The position numbers were made by a program, and so were the translations under genes. From the NCBI GenBank assembly GCA_964599895.1, contig CAZRHT010000007.1, positions 1-64,000 of the forward strand: a DNA stretch of 64,000 nucleotides. Direction: 5' to 3'. The notes under the pieces were generated by a model. The model did not search any database. It was given only the letters and a program-made list of their open reading frames with translations, and was not told the DNA's origin. Of the stretch, positions 8,293-18,255 are shown piece by piece. Position 1 is the stretch's first letter; every line of letters begins with the position of its first letter. Source of the DNA: UM-FILTER-49-7 sp964599895. Its GTDB lineage: Bacteria > Acidobacteriota > Holophagae > Thermotomaculales > Thermotomaculaceae.

Positions 8293-8991
8293 ATGCGGTT
8301 TTCCATCCTGGTATTTCCAGGTTCCAACTGCGACTACGACGCTTACCACAGCATCCGCCATGTACTGGGAGAAGAAGCTACTTTTATCTGGCATGGGGAC
8401 ATAGACTTGCAAAGGCCGGATTGTGTAATTCTGCCGGGGGGATTTTCCTACGGGGATTATCTTCGCTGCGGCGCAATGGCCGCCTTTTCTCCCGCAATGG
8501 AGAGCGTGAAAGCTTTTGCGGCAACGGGCGGACTGGTGCTTGGAATATGCAATGGGTTCCAGGTACTCACAGAAACCGGCATGCTGCCCGGCGCCCTCCT
8601 TCGCAACCGTTCCCTCAGCTTTATCTGCCAAGATGTTTACCTGAAAACTGAAAATATCGACCTGCCCTTCACCAGGTGTCTGGACAAAAACACACCCATC
8701 CGGATCCCCATCGCCCACGCAGAGGGGAATTATTTCTGCGACACGGAAACGCTGGATGAACTGGAAAGTGGAAATCGGGTGGTATTCCGCTATTGTGACC
8801 GGAATGGGCAAGTGACCGAGACGGCCAATCCCAACGGCTCTCTGAACAATATTGCCGGCATTACCAACCGGGAAGGGAATGTATTGGGCATGATGCCCCA
8901 CCCGGAGCGGGCAATGGAAACTATTGTGGGAAATACGGATGGGATGGGCGTGTTTCAATCAATCCTGACACAATTCCAGGAGGTACATTGA
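8293..8991 (+). CDS. purQ: Phosphoribosylformylglycinamidine synthase subunit PurQ
   Basis: PurQ is the glutaminase subunit that supplies ammonia to FGAM synthase. The 232-residue class I amidotransferase has the nucleophilic Cys in LGICNGFQ, the oxyanion region GGFSYGDYLRCGA, and the His-Glu pair in MMPHPERAME near the C-terminus. It follows purS at once and its stop overlaps the next start (TGATG). Confidence 0.96.
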   Translation: MRFSILVFPGSNCDYDAYHSIRHVLGEEATFIWHGDIDLQRPDCVILPGGFSYGDYLRCGAMAAFSPAMESVKAFAATGGLVLGICNGFQVLTETGMLPGALLRNRSLSFICQDVYLKTENIDLPFTRCLDKNTPIRIPIAHAEGNYFCDTETLDELESGNRVVFRYCDRNGQVTETANPNGSLNNIAGITNREGNVLGMMPHPERAMETIVGNTDGMGVFQSILTQFQEVH

Positions 8992-9752
8992 TGGCCAACC
9001 GAAATGAAATTACCAACTACCTGCTGCAGACATTTCAGCCGGAAAAATTCCATGACTCATCCCTCAACGGCCTTCAAGTCACCGGCACGGATGACGTAAC
9101 CGGCATCTGTCTCGGTGTTGACGCCTGCCAGGACCTGTTTAATGCCGCACTGGAAAAAAATCTGAACTATATTGTGGTTCACCACGGTTTTTTCTGGGGA
9201 AGCCCTTTCGCAATTTCTCCAATGTGGGGGAGACGCTACCAGACACTGCTGAATAATGGATTGTCTCTCTTTGCTGTCCATCTTCCCATGGACGCGAATC
9301 CAGAAATCGGCCATAACATTCTTATTTCAAAACATCTTGGACTGGACAATCTTTCTCCTTTTGGCCAATACAAAGGTATTCCCATCGGATTTCATGGACG
9401 GTTCACAAACCCGCTTCCCATGTCCGAAGTCCGTTCCCGCCTCGAAGCGAAATTCGGGAAAGGCATCCATCTTCTTTCCTTCGGAAAAGATATAATCTCC
9501 ACTGTCGGTGTGGTTTCCGGCGATGCGGCCACTCCTGATATTCTGGACGAGGCAGCTCGCCTCGGGCTGGATCTGTTTATCACCGGGGAAACCGATCATA
9601 CCGCTTTTAATCCGGCTAAGGAAATGGGACTGAATGTGGCATTTTGCGGCCACTATGAGACAGAGAAAACTGCCCTTCTAACTCTGAAAGAGCTTCTTCA
9701 GGAAAAATTTGATGTACCTGCCGAATTTGTAACATTACCGACGGGACTGTGA
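8991..9752 (+). CDS. Nif3-like dinuclear metal-centre protein (YbgI family)
   Basis: This family has two metal ions bound by conserved His and Asp/Glu residues and no settled function; some members are labelled GTP cyclohydrolase I type 2. Landmarks are NGLQVTG, the metal ligands VHHGFFW, HLPMDANPEIGHN, and the late GHYETEK. Its 253 residues are normal for the short form. ATG 8991 overlaps the purQ stop and has AGGAGG 5 nt upstream, so it is probably translated from the purine operon mRNA. Confidence 0.92.
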   Translation: MANRNEITNYLLQTFQPEKFHDSSLNGLQVTGTDDVTGICLGVDACQDLFNAALEKNLNYIVVHHGFFWGSPFAISPMWGRRYQTLLNNGLSLFAVHLPMDANPEIGHNILISKHLGLDNLSPFGQYKGIPIGFHGRFTNPLPMSEVRSRLEAKFGKGIHLLSFGKDIISTVGVVSGDAATPDILDEAARLGLDLFITGETDHTAFNPAKEMGLNVAFCGHYETEKTALLTLKELLQEKFDVPAEFVTLPTGL

Positions 9753-9879
9753 TTTCAAGAAGTGATGAGTGATGGCGTCCCTCCGGCACTGTGATGGGTG
9801 AACGGGCATTCTGACCGGATAAGAAGAGAAATCAGGAATTGAGAGATATTACCAGTTCCCACTATCCCTTTTCGATATA

Positions 9880-12048
9880 TCAGATTGTCCAGAAAGCGGA
9901 GCGGTCAAAGGGATAGGTCATTCCGGTATCAATGGCGCCGAAATCGGGGACATGGATCCATTTGCCATCCTTACCCTGAACAGAGGCACTGAGGTGGACG
10001 GTTTCGCCGGGGGTGAGCTTCAATATTTTCGCGGGGAATCGCACATCCAGGGTTTCTGCCAATGCCACCCTGGCCAGTTCCCCGGTTGGCTCGCATTCTC
10101 CGGAATCAAGGCACTGCTGAACCGGCACGTCCGCAACACCCGGCTTCACTTCAACCTTATAGCCGATTTCGTCCTGAAATAACACCTTGCCCAACACCGG
10201 TTGAAAATCTGCCGAAGTCAATAAGCGGACAAAAAGGAATTCTTCGTCCTGACCGAACAATATTCGGCGCACAGGGGATTCCCCTGTGAACATGGCGCTG
10301 CCCCGGATACTGTTCAAAAATGCCCCGGCATTTCGCCACTGGAAGAAGCCGTCCGGCTTCCCGGTAATCTCCGGGTGGATAGCACGGCCGGGGAAGATTA
10401 ACCGCCCTCTGAAGGTAGTGGCCCGGATTGGCGCCGTAAGGAATTGAGGCGGCGCCTCACCCAATTTGTTGTACACGTTGGCAAGATGTGCCAGAAAGAG
10501 ACGGTCAAATCGACCCTGATCATAGCTTTCAAAGTCATCACCATACCACCAGAACCAGTCACTACCCTCGGCAATCATCAGAGATTCCCATGCTTCCCGG
10601 ACGGCAGGATCAGTGCCTTCCTTCCCCGGCGGGGTAAGGATTCCGGTTTTTTCCACCAGGAACCGTCGAGTACGGGCCAGGTAGGTCCATGCAGTGTTGG
10701 TCTCCCTGTGGCCAATCCAGATTCTGTAGTTGCTGTTAATCCAGGAGCCGGAATGAATCGGTCCAGGAGACGGCAATGCCGGAATTCGGGCCAATGCGTT
10801 GCTGACGGTATCCACAGTAACGTCCTCTCTCTCGGACAATGCTTCAAACAACTGAAGCAGGAATGGTTCTCCGCTCTGTTCGTAGTTTTCCCATGGGTTT
10901 TCCCCGTCGAGAATCACCGGTACAAGCAATTCTTGCCGGTTCTCCCGATGGTAAGCATCAATGCTGTCGAGCTCGGTCAGGAACTGGTCAACCGCCGCTT
11001 CCGGGGTCATGTCATAGAGACTGAACCCCATCATGTCAGAGAGGATCCGGTCCCGAAAAATACAGGTCAACGGGCCAGAGGCTGTTTCAAACTGATAGGG
11101 ATGGTAAAGATATCCCTGGCGGTGACGGGCTTCGAATCCGGATTTTTTGAGAACTTCCTCATCACTGGCCGCCCAGCGGATTCCGGATGCCGCGATGATA
11201 TCCAGCACCTCGGGAGACACAGATCCTTCCGACGGCCACATGCCGGTCGGTGGGGTCCCGAAAAGCTCTGCAGCAGACTGAACTCCCGCATTTATCTGGT
11301 ATTTTGCGTCAGCAGATGCTGAAAAAGAGGGCGGAAGTTTTGCTTCTGGCATGGCCCGCCGGGCAATGTCTGTATTTATCAGGAGTGGAAGAATCGGATG
11401 GTAGTATGGAGAAACAGAAAATTCCACATTTCCGTCTTGCATCCGGCGCCGGCAACGGGGCAGGACCTGAGCCAGCAGTTCTTTCTGAATCTCCAGAATC
11501 CGGTCGATTTCTTCCCGGGTAAAAGATCGGCCCTTTTCCTTCAGGTCCTTCAGTTCCGGGTATTCATGAAATGCGGTGAACCCAAACCAGCTCAGGTTGA
11601 ATAATGCCTGCAGATCCTGAATATCCCGATCATTGAAAAGGGGCAAACGGCTTAATAACACCTCACGGGACGAAGCTGAAGAACGCTTCATCAAGAGTTC
11701 CCGGTACCGGCTGCCTGCCTTCATGTGCACCTTCTTATTCACAGAGAAAAAATTGTCCATAATAAAGAGACGTTCATTCTCCGTCAGCGCAAAAACCGGT
11801 TTCCGGGACAGCACGAGCCACTGGTCATTGGCATCTCCCTGGTCGTAGGCCATCAGTTGCTCTGTCAGGGACGGGACCATATTGATGGTGATTCGCACGT
11901 CGGGAACCCGGGCCGCAATGGCCGGAATGTCTGTGTAACCCTTCAGCGCATGAAGGCGCACCCAGGGCATTTCAAACTCACCGGTTTCCAGGTTCCGGTA
12001 ATAGGGCTGATGCATATGGAACATGAAACAGATGGTTTTTTTAGCCAT
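9880..12048 (-). CDS. Glycoside hydrolase family 57 protein, alpha-glucan active
   Basis: GH57 enzymes act on starch- and glycogen-type alpha-glucans. This 722-residue protein has no signal peptide, so it works in the cytoplasm. The family motifs are visible: HMHQP at 11-15, GMWPSEGSVSPE with the nucleophile Glu274, and ILDGENPWENY with the acid/base Asp381. The last 200 residues form a beta-rich accessory region. Sequence resembles the amylopullulanase-like branch, but substrate cannot be fixed. The start has GGAG 5 nt upstream. It lies 15 bp after glgC and ends a minus-strand operon. Confidence 0.9.
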   Translation of the reverse strand: MAKKTICFMFHMHQPYYRNLETGEFEMPWVRLHALKGYTDIPAIAARVPDVRITINMVPSLTEQLMAYDQGDANDQWLVLSRKPVFALTENERLFIMDNFFSVNKKVHMKAGSRYRELLMKRSSASSREVLLSRLPLFNDRDIQDLQALFNLSWFGFTAFHEYPELKDLKEKGRSFTREEIDRILEIQKELLAQVLPRCRRRMQDGNVEFSVSPYYHPILPLLINTDIARRAMPEAKLPPSFSASADAKYQINAGVQSAAELFGTPPTGMWPSEGSVSPEVLDIIAASGIRWAASDEEVLKKSGFEARHRQGYLYHPYQFETASGPLTCIFRDRILSDMMGFSLYDMTPEAAVDQFLTELDSIDAYHRENRQELLVPVILDGENPWENYEQSGEPFLLQLFEALSEREDVTVDTVSNALARIPALPSPGPIHSGSWINSNYRIWIGHRETNTAWTYLARTRRFLVEKTGILTPPGKEGTDPAVREAWESLMIAEGSDWFWWYGDDFESYDQGRFDRLFLAHLANVYNKLGEAPPQFLTAPIRATTFRGRLIFPGRAIHPEITGKPDGFFQWRNAGAFLNSIRGSAMFTGESPVRRILFGQDEEFLFVRLLTSADFQPVLGKVLFQDEIGYKVEVKPGVADVPVQQCLDSGECEPTGELARVALAETLDVRFPAKILKLTPGETVHLSASVQGKDGKWIHVPDFGAIDTGMTYPFDRSAFWTI

Positions 12049-12063
12049 CAGGCTCCGCGTCCC

Positions 12064-13296
12064 TTATTCAAACTGATAGCCCTTGGGAATCACTACAATT
12101 CCTTTTTCTGTGACTGTAAATCTTTCCCTGTCTTTTTCAAGGTCGTATCCAATGATGCTTCGCTCTGGAATCCGCACGTTTTTATCGCAGATAATATTTC
12201 GAAGCCGGGAATAACGGCCCACGATAACGTTGTTGAACAGAATGCAGTGATTCAGGTTGGCATAGCTGTTAATTCTGGCACCGGGGAACAGGATGGAATG
12301 GTTCACAAAGCCGCCGGACACGATGCAGCCCTCTGAAACAAGTGAATCCATCGCCACCCCGATGCGTTTCTTTTTCTCATTGGCAAATACAAATTTTGCA
12401 GGTGGATTGTCGTGATTCAGGGAGAAAATCGGCCATTTCTTGTTGTACAGGTTCAAGGTCGGGGATACCGAAACAAGGTCCATGGATGCACCCCAGTAGG
12501 CATCAATGGTACCCACGTCCACCCAGTAGCCCCTGGATTTGGGGTTCTGCCCCGGAACTCTGTTTTTCTTGAAATCGTAGGCAAAAACCTTATGATGACT
12601 GGCCACCATGGCGGGAATGATGTTCTTGCCAAAATCATGGATAGAATCCGGATCAGTCGCATCTTTTGTCACCATTTCCACCAGTGGGGCAGTACTGAAA
12701 ATATAGTTTCCCATAGATGCCAGTGCTTTTCCAGGGCGCCCGGGAATGGGCTTCGGAGTCTCTGGCTTTTCCTGAAAGCCGATCACACGCATATCCCTAT
12801 CCACTTCGATGATACCGAAGCGGTTGGCAGTTTCGATGGGCACCGGTACTGCAGAAATGGTCAGGTCCGCCCGTTTTCGCCGATGAAAATTGAGCATCTG
12901 GCCCACATCCATCTTGTAAATGTGATCGGAGCCGAACACGTAGACATAATCCGGTTCCTCATCTTCAATTAAGTTCAGATTCTGGTATACCGCATCCGCA
13001 CTCCCCAGGTACCATTCCTTGGAAACCCGCATCTGTGCGGGGATAATATCAATATAGCGGCCAAATCGGCTTTCCAATACCCAGCTCCGGCTGATATGTT
13101 TGATCAAAGAATCTGCCTTGAACTGAGTCAACACGTTTATCCGTGTGATATCTGAGTTCACGAAGTTACTCAATACAATGTCAATAATTCTATAGCGACC
13201 GCCAAAAGGTACGGCAGGCTTGGCACGGTCAAGGGTCAGCGGGTTCAATCTCTTCCCTTCGCCACCCGCCAGCAGCATGGCAATGCTTTTGTACAT
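12064..13296 (-). CDS. glgC: Glucose-1-phosphate adenylyltransferase
   Basis: GlgC makes ADP-glucose for glycogen synthesis. The 410-residue protein starts with the nucleotidyltransferase signature LLAGGEGKRLNPLT and RAKPAVPFGGRYRIID, contains FGSDHIYKMD for substrate binding, and ends in a left-handed beta-helix region (SEGCIVSGGFVNHSILFPGA). AGGAGG precedes the ATG. It sits between two GH57 genes with gaps of 11 and 15 bp, which ties it to alpha-glucan storage and remodelling. No glycogen synthase gene is in the window. Confidence 0.96.
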   Translation of the reverse strand: MYKSIAMLLAGGEGKRLNPLTLDRAKPAVPFGGRYRIIDIVLSNFVNSDITRINVLTQFKADSLIKHISRSWVLESRFGRYIDIIPAQMRVSKEWYLGSADAVYQNLNLIEDEEPDYVYVFGSDHIYKMDVGQMLNFHRRKRADLTISAVPVPIETANRFGIIEVDRDMRVIGFQEKPETPKPIPGRPGKALASMGNYIFSTAPLVEMVTKDATDPDSIHDFGKNIIPAMVASHHKVFAYDFKKNRVPGQNPKSRGYWVDVGTIDAYWGASMDLVSVSPTLNLYNKKWPIFSLNHDNPPAKFVFANEKKKRIGVAMDSLVSEGCIVSGGFVNHSILFPGARINSYANLNHCILFNNVIVGRYSRLRNIICDKNVRIPERSIIGYDLEKDRERFTVTEKGIVVIPKGYQFE

Positions 13297-13307
13297 GGCC
13301 CCTCCTG

Positions 13308-15311
13308 TCAGGAGATCAATTGGTTGTATTGTACCTGAATTCTCAGAGGACGGTCAAATGGCATTGGTGCAACAAAGAAAACTGTGGAATTCTGGAACAC
13401 CCGCTCAATACCGGATTCACTCAAGTTAACAGTGTAAAGTGGCGCGAGACGGATTTCCACTCCTTCAGAAAACTGAAACGTAATAGAAAAGCCACGATAT
13501 TCGTCCCTGAACTGGAGGTTGTCTGCTTTCAAAGCGCTTTCTGTTCCGGCGTGGCCAATGAATTTTTCATTCGCGAAAAAACCCTTATCCGATGCGTCCG
13601 GTGACAGTGTAAAGAGATTCCATTCCATTGCGAGAAGGGGAAATTCGCTTTTCTGTTCACACTTGATCTCAACAGAAAGTGTATTGCCTTCTAACTCTAT
13701 GCTTTTGTTAACACCAAATTGTTGGTCGACCATGGCCAGCGCATTGACGGAGGCGGTGAGAGCCATGGGGCGCCTTACAAACGACAGGTCCACCGGAAAT
13801 TCCAGGATACGAATTTCATCCGGTGAGGGAACCTGTTTAAGTCTATGCTCCAGTAGGGACAAGCGCTGATAGCTGTCGTATACTAGATCCTTTTTCAGGT
13901 CCGGTTCCTTCAATACCGGGACATCGTGCACACCGGTCATTTCAGAACCCTTCCCGCTTCCTTCCATGACGTATCGATGGTAGTATTCCGGCCTTCTGGT
14001 GAACGTGGACTGAATATTCGTGAGCTGCTTCTTAAGATCCCAGCTTACAAGACGACCCCCCCGATCCGGGTCAAAAATCAGTTTCATATCATCGGTGTTT
14101 GCAATCCATTCATCTCTTCCGTCCAGGTCCAGGTCCGTTGCCGTGATGCCTGGCAGTTCATTCAACACTTTCTCCCCTGCAATGATATTCTCAAACACAG
14201 CGTTTCGAAGATGAGGCAGGTAAATGCCGCCAAAAACCCCGTGCCAATAGGCGCAATTGCACTGGGAGCGGTGGAGAAAGGTTCGGGATTCTTCCGTATT
14301 CGCCTTCCTTGACAAGGACAGCATTCGGGCATACATGAGAAAACTCTCAGGATATTTCTTCCTGAAATTACGGTAAGAACCGCCTCTGATGAACGCCTGT
14401 TGCACTGGACTATCCCCAAAGTCCTCGTAGAGTTTGTCCAGACTCGCCTGCTGATCCGGTTCCAGCGCCCATTCCATCATTTCCCGGTAAGACGCGTCCG
14501 GAAGATATGCCAGTCCACTGGATTGATTTTCCCTGAGGATGTTTTCCATGGAAGTCAGTTCCAACCAGTCTCCATTGACCATTGCGAGATCCAGAAATCG
14601 CCGCAGCCATTTTTCCTTGTAGATCAGATCGAAGGTACCGGGCCAGCTGCCGAATTTTTCCCCATCGTCTGCGTACACCACTATCGCTTCCTCGTCGGGT
14701 TTGCTGAGAAAGGTCTTCAGATAGGCAAGCACTTTTTCCGGCTCTGAAAAGGGAATCAGGTAACGGAGGTTTTCATTAATGGGGAAAAGAGTCACCGCCT
14801 TTCCCCTGTCTTCCGCGGTATAATATCCACCTGGAACACCCTCAAACCCACCGTAGTTGAAATGAGTATGATCCACCAGAGTGTAGCGCACTCCTGCGTC
14901 TGCAAGACCTTCCACGAGGCTCTGTTCCCATACTCGCTCAGCCAGCCAGAAGCCACTGCTGTCTGCCTGGAACCGGTTCAGAAGGTACTGCTGCATCAAC
15001 TGAATCTGGGCAACGCGATCCTTCGTGGGTAGTAGAGTGAGAATCGGTTCGTAAAAGGCGCCCCCGACCATTTCCGCCTGCCCGCGATCCACCATTGCTG
15101 CGATTTTCTCCAGATAATCCGGATGGTGTTCATCCAGCCATTCCAGTAGCGGCCCACTGTAATGCAGGGAAACCGGTATTTCCGGCATATTCTCAAAAAC
15201 ATTCAAGAAAGGAGCATAGCTCCGGCGGTATACATCTTCAAAGACAAAATCAAGGTTTCCCACCGGTTGATGGGAATGCAGGCAAATAACAAACTTAACT
15301 TTTAGTGCCAA
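13308..15311 (-). CDS. GH57 4-alpha-glucanotransferase / alpha-amylase
   Basis: The 667-residue cytoplasmic protein matches the 4-alpha-glucanotransferase branch of GH57, which moves maltooligosaccharide segments between glucans. Motifs are HSHQP at 12-16, GGAFYEP at 83-89, GFWLAERVWE with the nucleophile Glu125, and YADDGEKFGSWPG with the acid/base Asp near 215; spacing closely matches the Thermococcus litoralis enzyme (Glu123, Asp214). The C-terminal half carries the beta-sandwich domains usual for this branch. Translation must start at TTG 15311, since no ATG or GTG precedes the first motif. That start overlaps the upstream lipoprotein stop by 10 bp. Confidence 0.91.
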   Translation of the reverse strand: MALKVKFVICLHSHQPVGNLDFVFEDVYRRSYAPFLNVFENMPEIPVSLHYSGPLLEWLDEHHPDYLEKIAAMVDRGQAEMVGGAFYEPILTLLPTKDRVAQIQLMQQYLLNRFQADSSGFWLAERVWEQSLVEGLADAGVRYTLVDHTHFNYGGFEGVPGGYYTAEDRGKAVTLFPINENLRYLIPFSEPEKVLAYLKTFLSKPDEEAIVVYADDGEKFGSWPGTFDLIYKEKWLRRFLDLAMVNGDWLELTSMENILRENQSSGLAYLPDASYREMMEWALEPDQQASLDKLYEDFGDSPVQQAFIRGGSYRNFRKKYPESFLMYARMLSLSRKANTEESRTFLHRSQCNCAYWHGVFGGIYLPHLRNAVFENIIAGEKVLNELPGITATDLDLDGRDEWIANTDDMKLIFDPDRGGRLVSWDLKKQLTNIQSTFTRRPEYYHRYVMEGSGKGSEMTGVHDVPVLKEPDLKKDLVYDSYQRLSLLEHRLKQVPSPDEIRILEFPVDLSFVRRPMALTASVNALAMVDQQFGVNKSIELEGNTLSVEIKCEQKSEFPLLAMEWNLFTLSPDASDKGFFANEKFIGHAGTESALKADNLQFRDEYRGFSITFQFSEGVEIRLAPLYTVNLSESGIERVFQNSTVFFVAPMPFDRPLRIQVQYNQLIS

Positions 15312-18208
15312 CTCCCATCTCCATCTCCGTCCACAAAGAACGGATTGGTGAAAGCAATGGGCTGGGTATTCGGATATACAATTGAGAAATTACCACCCGG
15401 GAGTGAACCAGCTGCGATATCTGCCAGTGACGCCCCGCATTCCACCACAACGTAGCTGTCTACGGACGGTACCTGAACCTGTACGGCTCCTGAATATCTC
15501 GTCACACCGGTCACCGTGGACAAATCCATTGTCTGCACAACCACGCCATCCACGACAATCCTGAGCTCGTTCACCGGAATCCAATCCGGTGCCTGCACCT
15601 TAATATTCAGGGTTACTTCTCCTCCGCTGGCAGCCACAGTGTCTCCCGGAAATTTGTCCCCCGATGTCACATCCAGGAAAGGGCCAGTTGAGACAAAACT
15701 ATGACCGGCGGAAAATTCCTGAATGAAAGTATCCTCATTGTAAGAATCTGTTCCGTAATGAACCCAGGTCCGGGGACTGCCAACAAATTCAGGGGCATTC
15801 ACCAGATAACCGCTCCCACCACACCCGATAAGGGCACGGCCCTCCCGGAGGATATTGAACCAGTCTTCCCGAACCATCAGATAGCGACCGTAGTCATTTC
15901 CAGAGAGGACCTCCATCATGCCAAAATCACCGTTGGTCGTTCCGGTACCCAGCTCGGACGTCTTGCTGAAATACGGATCGCTGAAGGTTGCCGGGACCGG
16001 CATATTCATCGACGTGAACAAACCGGATACAATACCGTTGGGCAGCGGGTTATTCGCTCTTGGATTCGTTAAGATGGCATGGACCTCTTTGTCCTCACGG
16101 TTTTGGATATTATCCAGGACCGTTGCAAAATGACGCTTCCCGGTTTCACCCACACCGAACCCCTTCTCTCCTTTCTTCCATTTGATCGGAAACAATGTAA
16201 ATTCACCGAACCCCTTTGGAAGAAGAGAATCCGGAAGGAAGTTCTTGACCGTTGCGCCTGAAATCACGTGAACACTGTTGGAGTCTATGGTAATTTTGTC
16301 GCCTGTTTCAATCTGGTATTTGAGTTGCAAATCATCTGCATATTTTTCATAATTGGCTACCAGGTCAATGTCCGCCGCAAAAATAACATCCAATCCCTCC
16401 GGCAAAACTGTCATCATCCGGTTCGTTCTGGATACAGCACAGTTGTAGCTTCCAGATGTCTTGACAACCGGATCGCATGAAAGATAGGGCCCCGGATCTA
16501 CAACCCTTTCCATCGTCACATCAAGGGTTTCCGGAGTTGTGACAATGGTTGTGTTGCCGGAATCGTCCGTAGTGGAGGAAACAGAAGCGGTTTCCTCATT
16601 CAAAGCATACAGGGGTCCGTGAGAAAACAGGAGATCATGACTTCCGCTTAAGAAATGGATATTTCTGTCTCCGTGGTAGAGGAAATAGTGGTTCAATGAA
16701 CCCTTCTCGCCTTCTTCCTCGTCCCCGAAATAGACCTGGCCATTGGGATCATCCTGCACCACGGTGACCCGAGCCGGTATCAGGTTGCCGTCTGCATCTC
16801 TTGTAAATGTCTCAATGCTGCCTGAATCCACCTGCTGAATTACGACGTTGCCGACCGAGGTTGTTTTCGCGGGTGACACATCAATGGCATAAGATGTAAT
16901 CGTCTCATCTCCTTCGACATTCGGATCACCAGGGTCAACAACCTGGTATTGGCTGAACAGATAATTTCCGATCCCATTACCCCGGATACTGATCTGATAA
17001 CGGCCTGGTGGTACCTTCAGAGAAAAAGAACCTGAATTGAAGGTACGGGTAGCCGCATAGGGAACCGGGATGGGAGAAGCTGTAATATTTGTCCCGTCAA
17101 AGTATGAACCCGGTACCAACTGTTCGGCAGTAACAATGAGTCCGGTGGAATTGGCAGTATTGTATATAAGCCCGCTAATACCACCAAGCTCGCTGAAGAG
17201 GTTACGGGGGTTCTCAGGCGCATTCTGAAGCTTGTCAATTGCGTAAAAGGCTCCCGAATACTGAGTATTTGAATTCTTGGAAACAATATGACGAACAAAA
17301 GTCACTGATTCGCCTGCTGCCAGTGTGTCTCCGGCATGAGACGGTTTGCTGACGGTCAGGAATTGCCCGCCTGATCGCATATACGCCCGATTGCCACCAT
17401 CAAAGGTCACCTCAACCACACCATCATCCGGTGAATAAATCGCCAGAGAATCATAAGGGGCAGAATGCACCGCAAATGAGGCAAATGGAACATACACAGG
17501 AGTCGATACGCCCTCAGCGGGACAATATCCAAGGCCCGGAGCGCCAATGTAGGGTTTCAGGTTATTCCCGCCAAGAAACACGTAGTCACCCACAGTTCGA
17601 ATTGGTGCTGTCGTGGAGCCACTGTTGGAGACTGTGGTGGTGATGGTAAAATCCTCATCATTTCGTTGAATCGTATAAACCGTTTCAACCTGAAGCCCCA
17701 TTGCCAGCTTTGTATCCGGATCAACCGTGACACCAGCGGCCTGGAGACTCCCATCCCTGTCCATCACATACCCGGTCAGTTTCAGAGACGAAATATCTTC
17801 AGTCAATGTTTCGACCTTGATAGACGTATACGCTACTGGCGTCCCGAGATTGCCATTTGCAACCTGAAAAATCTGATTGACATTATCGTTGTTATAGCTG
17901 ATCCGGTTGCCCAGGCTGTCTACAATGATATTGGTAATGTCAATGATGGAACCGCCGGTCGGGGCCAGAAAATTCTGTTTTCTTTCCCCCACTGTCCCAC
18001 CGTCTATAACGATGTCGAACTTGTTGTTGCTGAGGTAGAAATCGCCACCAGATGCCATGGTTTTCGGGCTGTCTCCGATGAAATCATTTGCATTGTTGTC
18101 ATCCACACGGGAAATAACGCTGGCCGGCGCTTGAATTCCTGTGGAATGATAGCATCCGGAAAAGAGGACAGGCACAAATAGTAATACTACCGGAATTAAT
18201 TTTCTCAT
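15302..18208 (-). CDS. Large lipoprotein with a degenerate CehA/McbA-like (PHP) region
   Basis: Starting at ATG 18208 after GGAGG, the 968-residue product has a lipoprotein signal (hydrophobic stretch then LFSGC), so it is anchored to a membrane. Residues 50-560 are beta-rich domains of unknown type. The C-terminal part resembles CehA/McbA-type metallohydrolases in layout (GLDVIFAADIDLVANYEKY, then EVLSGNDYGRYLMVREDW), but the usual metal-binding His/Asp residues (DLHVHT, TDHD, GHF) are replaced, so catalysis is doubtful. It lies just upstream of, and overlaps, the GH57-glgC-GH57 genes. The family assignment is inference; lipoprotein status is clear. Confidence 0.7.
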   Translation of the reverse strand: MRKLIPVVLLFVPVLFSGCYHSTGIQAPASVISRVDDNNANDFIGDSPKTMASGGDFYLSNNKFDIVIDGGTVGERKQNFLAPTGGSIIDITNIIVDSLGNRISYNNDNVNQIFQVANGNLGTPVAYTSIKVETLTEDISSLKLTGYVMDRDGSLQAAGVTVDPDTKLAMGLQVETVYTIQRNDEDFTITTTVSNSGSTTAPIRTVGDYVFLGGNNLKPYIGAPGLGYCPAEGVSTPVYVPFASFAVHSAPYDSLAIYSPDDGVVEVTFDGGNRAYMRSGGQFLTVSKPSHAGDTLAAGESVTFVRHIVSKNSNTQYSGAFYAIDKLQNAPENPRNLFSELGGISGLIYNTANSTGLIVTAEQLVPGSYFDGTNITASPIPVPYAATRTFNSGSFSLKVPPGRYQISIRGNGIGNYLFSQYQVVDPGDPNVEGDETITSYAIDVSPAKTTSVGNVVIQQVDSGSIETFTRDADGNLIPARVTVVQDDPNGQVYFGDEEEGEKGSLNHYFLYHGDRNIHFLSGSHDLLFSHGPLYALNEETASVSSTTDDSGNTTIVTTPETLDVTMERVVDPGPYLSCDPVVKTSGSYNCAVSRTNRMMTVLPEGLDVIFAADIDLVANYEKYADDLQLKYQIETGDKITIDSNSVHVISGATVKNFLPDSLLPKGFGEFTLFPIKWKKGEKGFGVGETGKRHFATVLDNIQNREDKEVHAILTNPRANNPLPNGIVSGLFTSMNMPVPATFSDPYFSKTSELGTGTTNGDFGMMEVLSGNDYGRYLMVREDWFNILREGRALIGCGGSGYLVNAPEFVGSPRTWVHYGTDSYNEDTFIQEFSAGHSFVSTGPFLDVTSGDKFPGDTVAASGGEVTLNIKVQAPDWIPVNELRIVVDGVVVQTMDLSTVTGVTRYSGAVQVQVPSVDSYVVVECGASLADIAAGSLPGGNFSIVYPNTQPIAFTNPFFVDGDGDGSWH

Positions 18209-18255
18209 TGAAGTGTTTTTCCTCCGTTTTCGCCCGCAGGCAATGTTGATACCAT

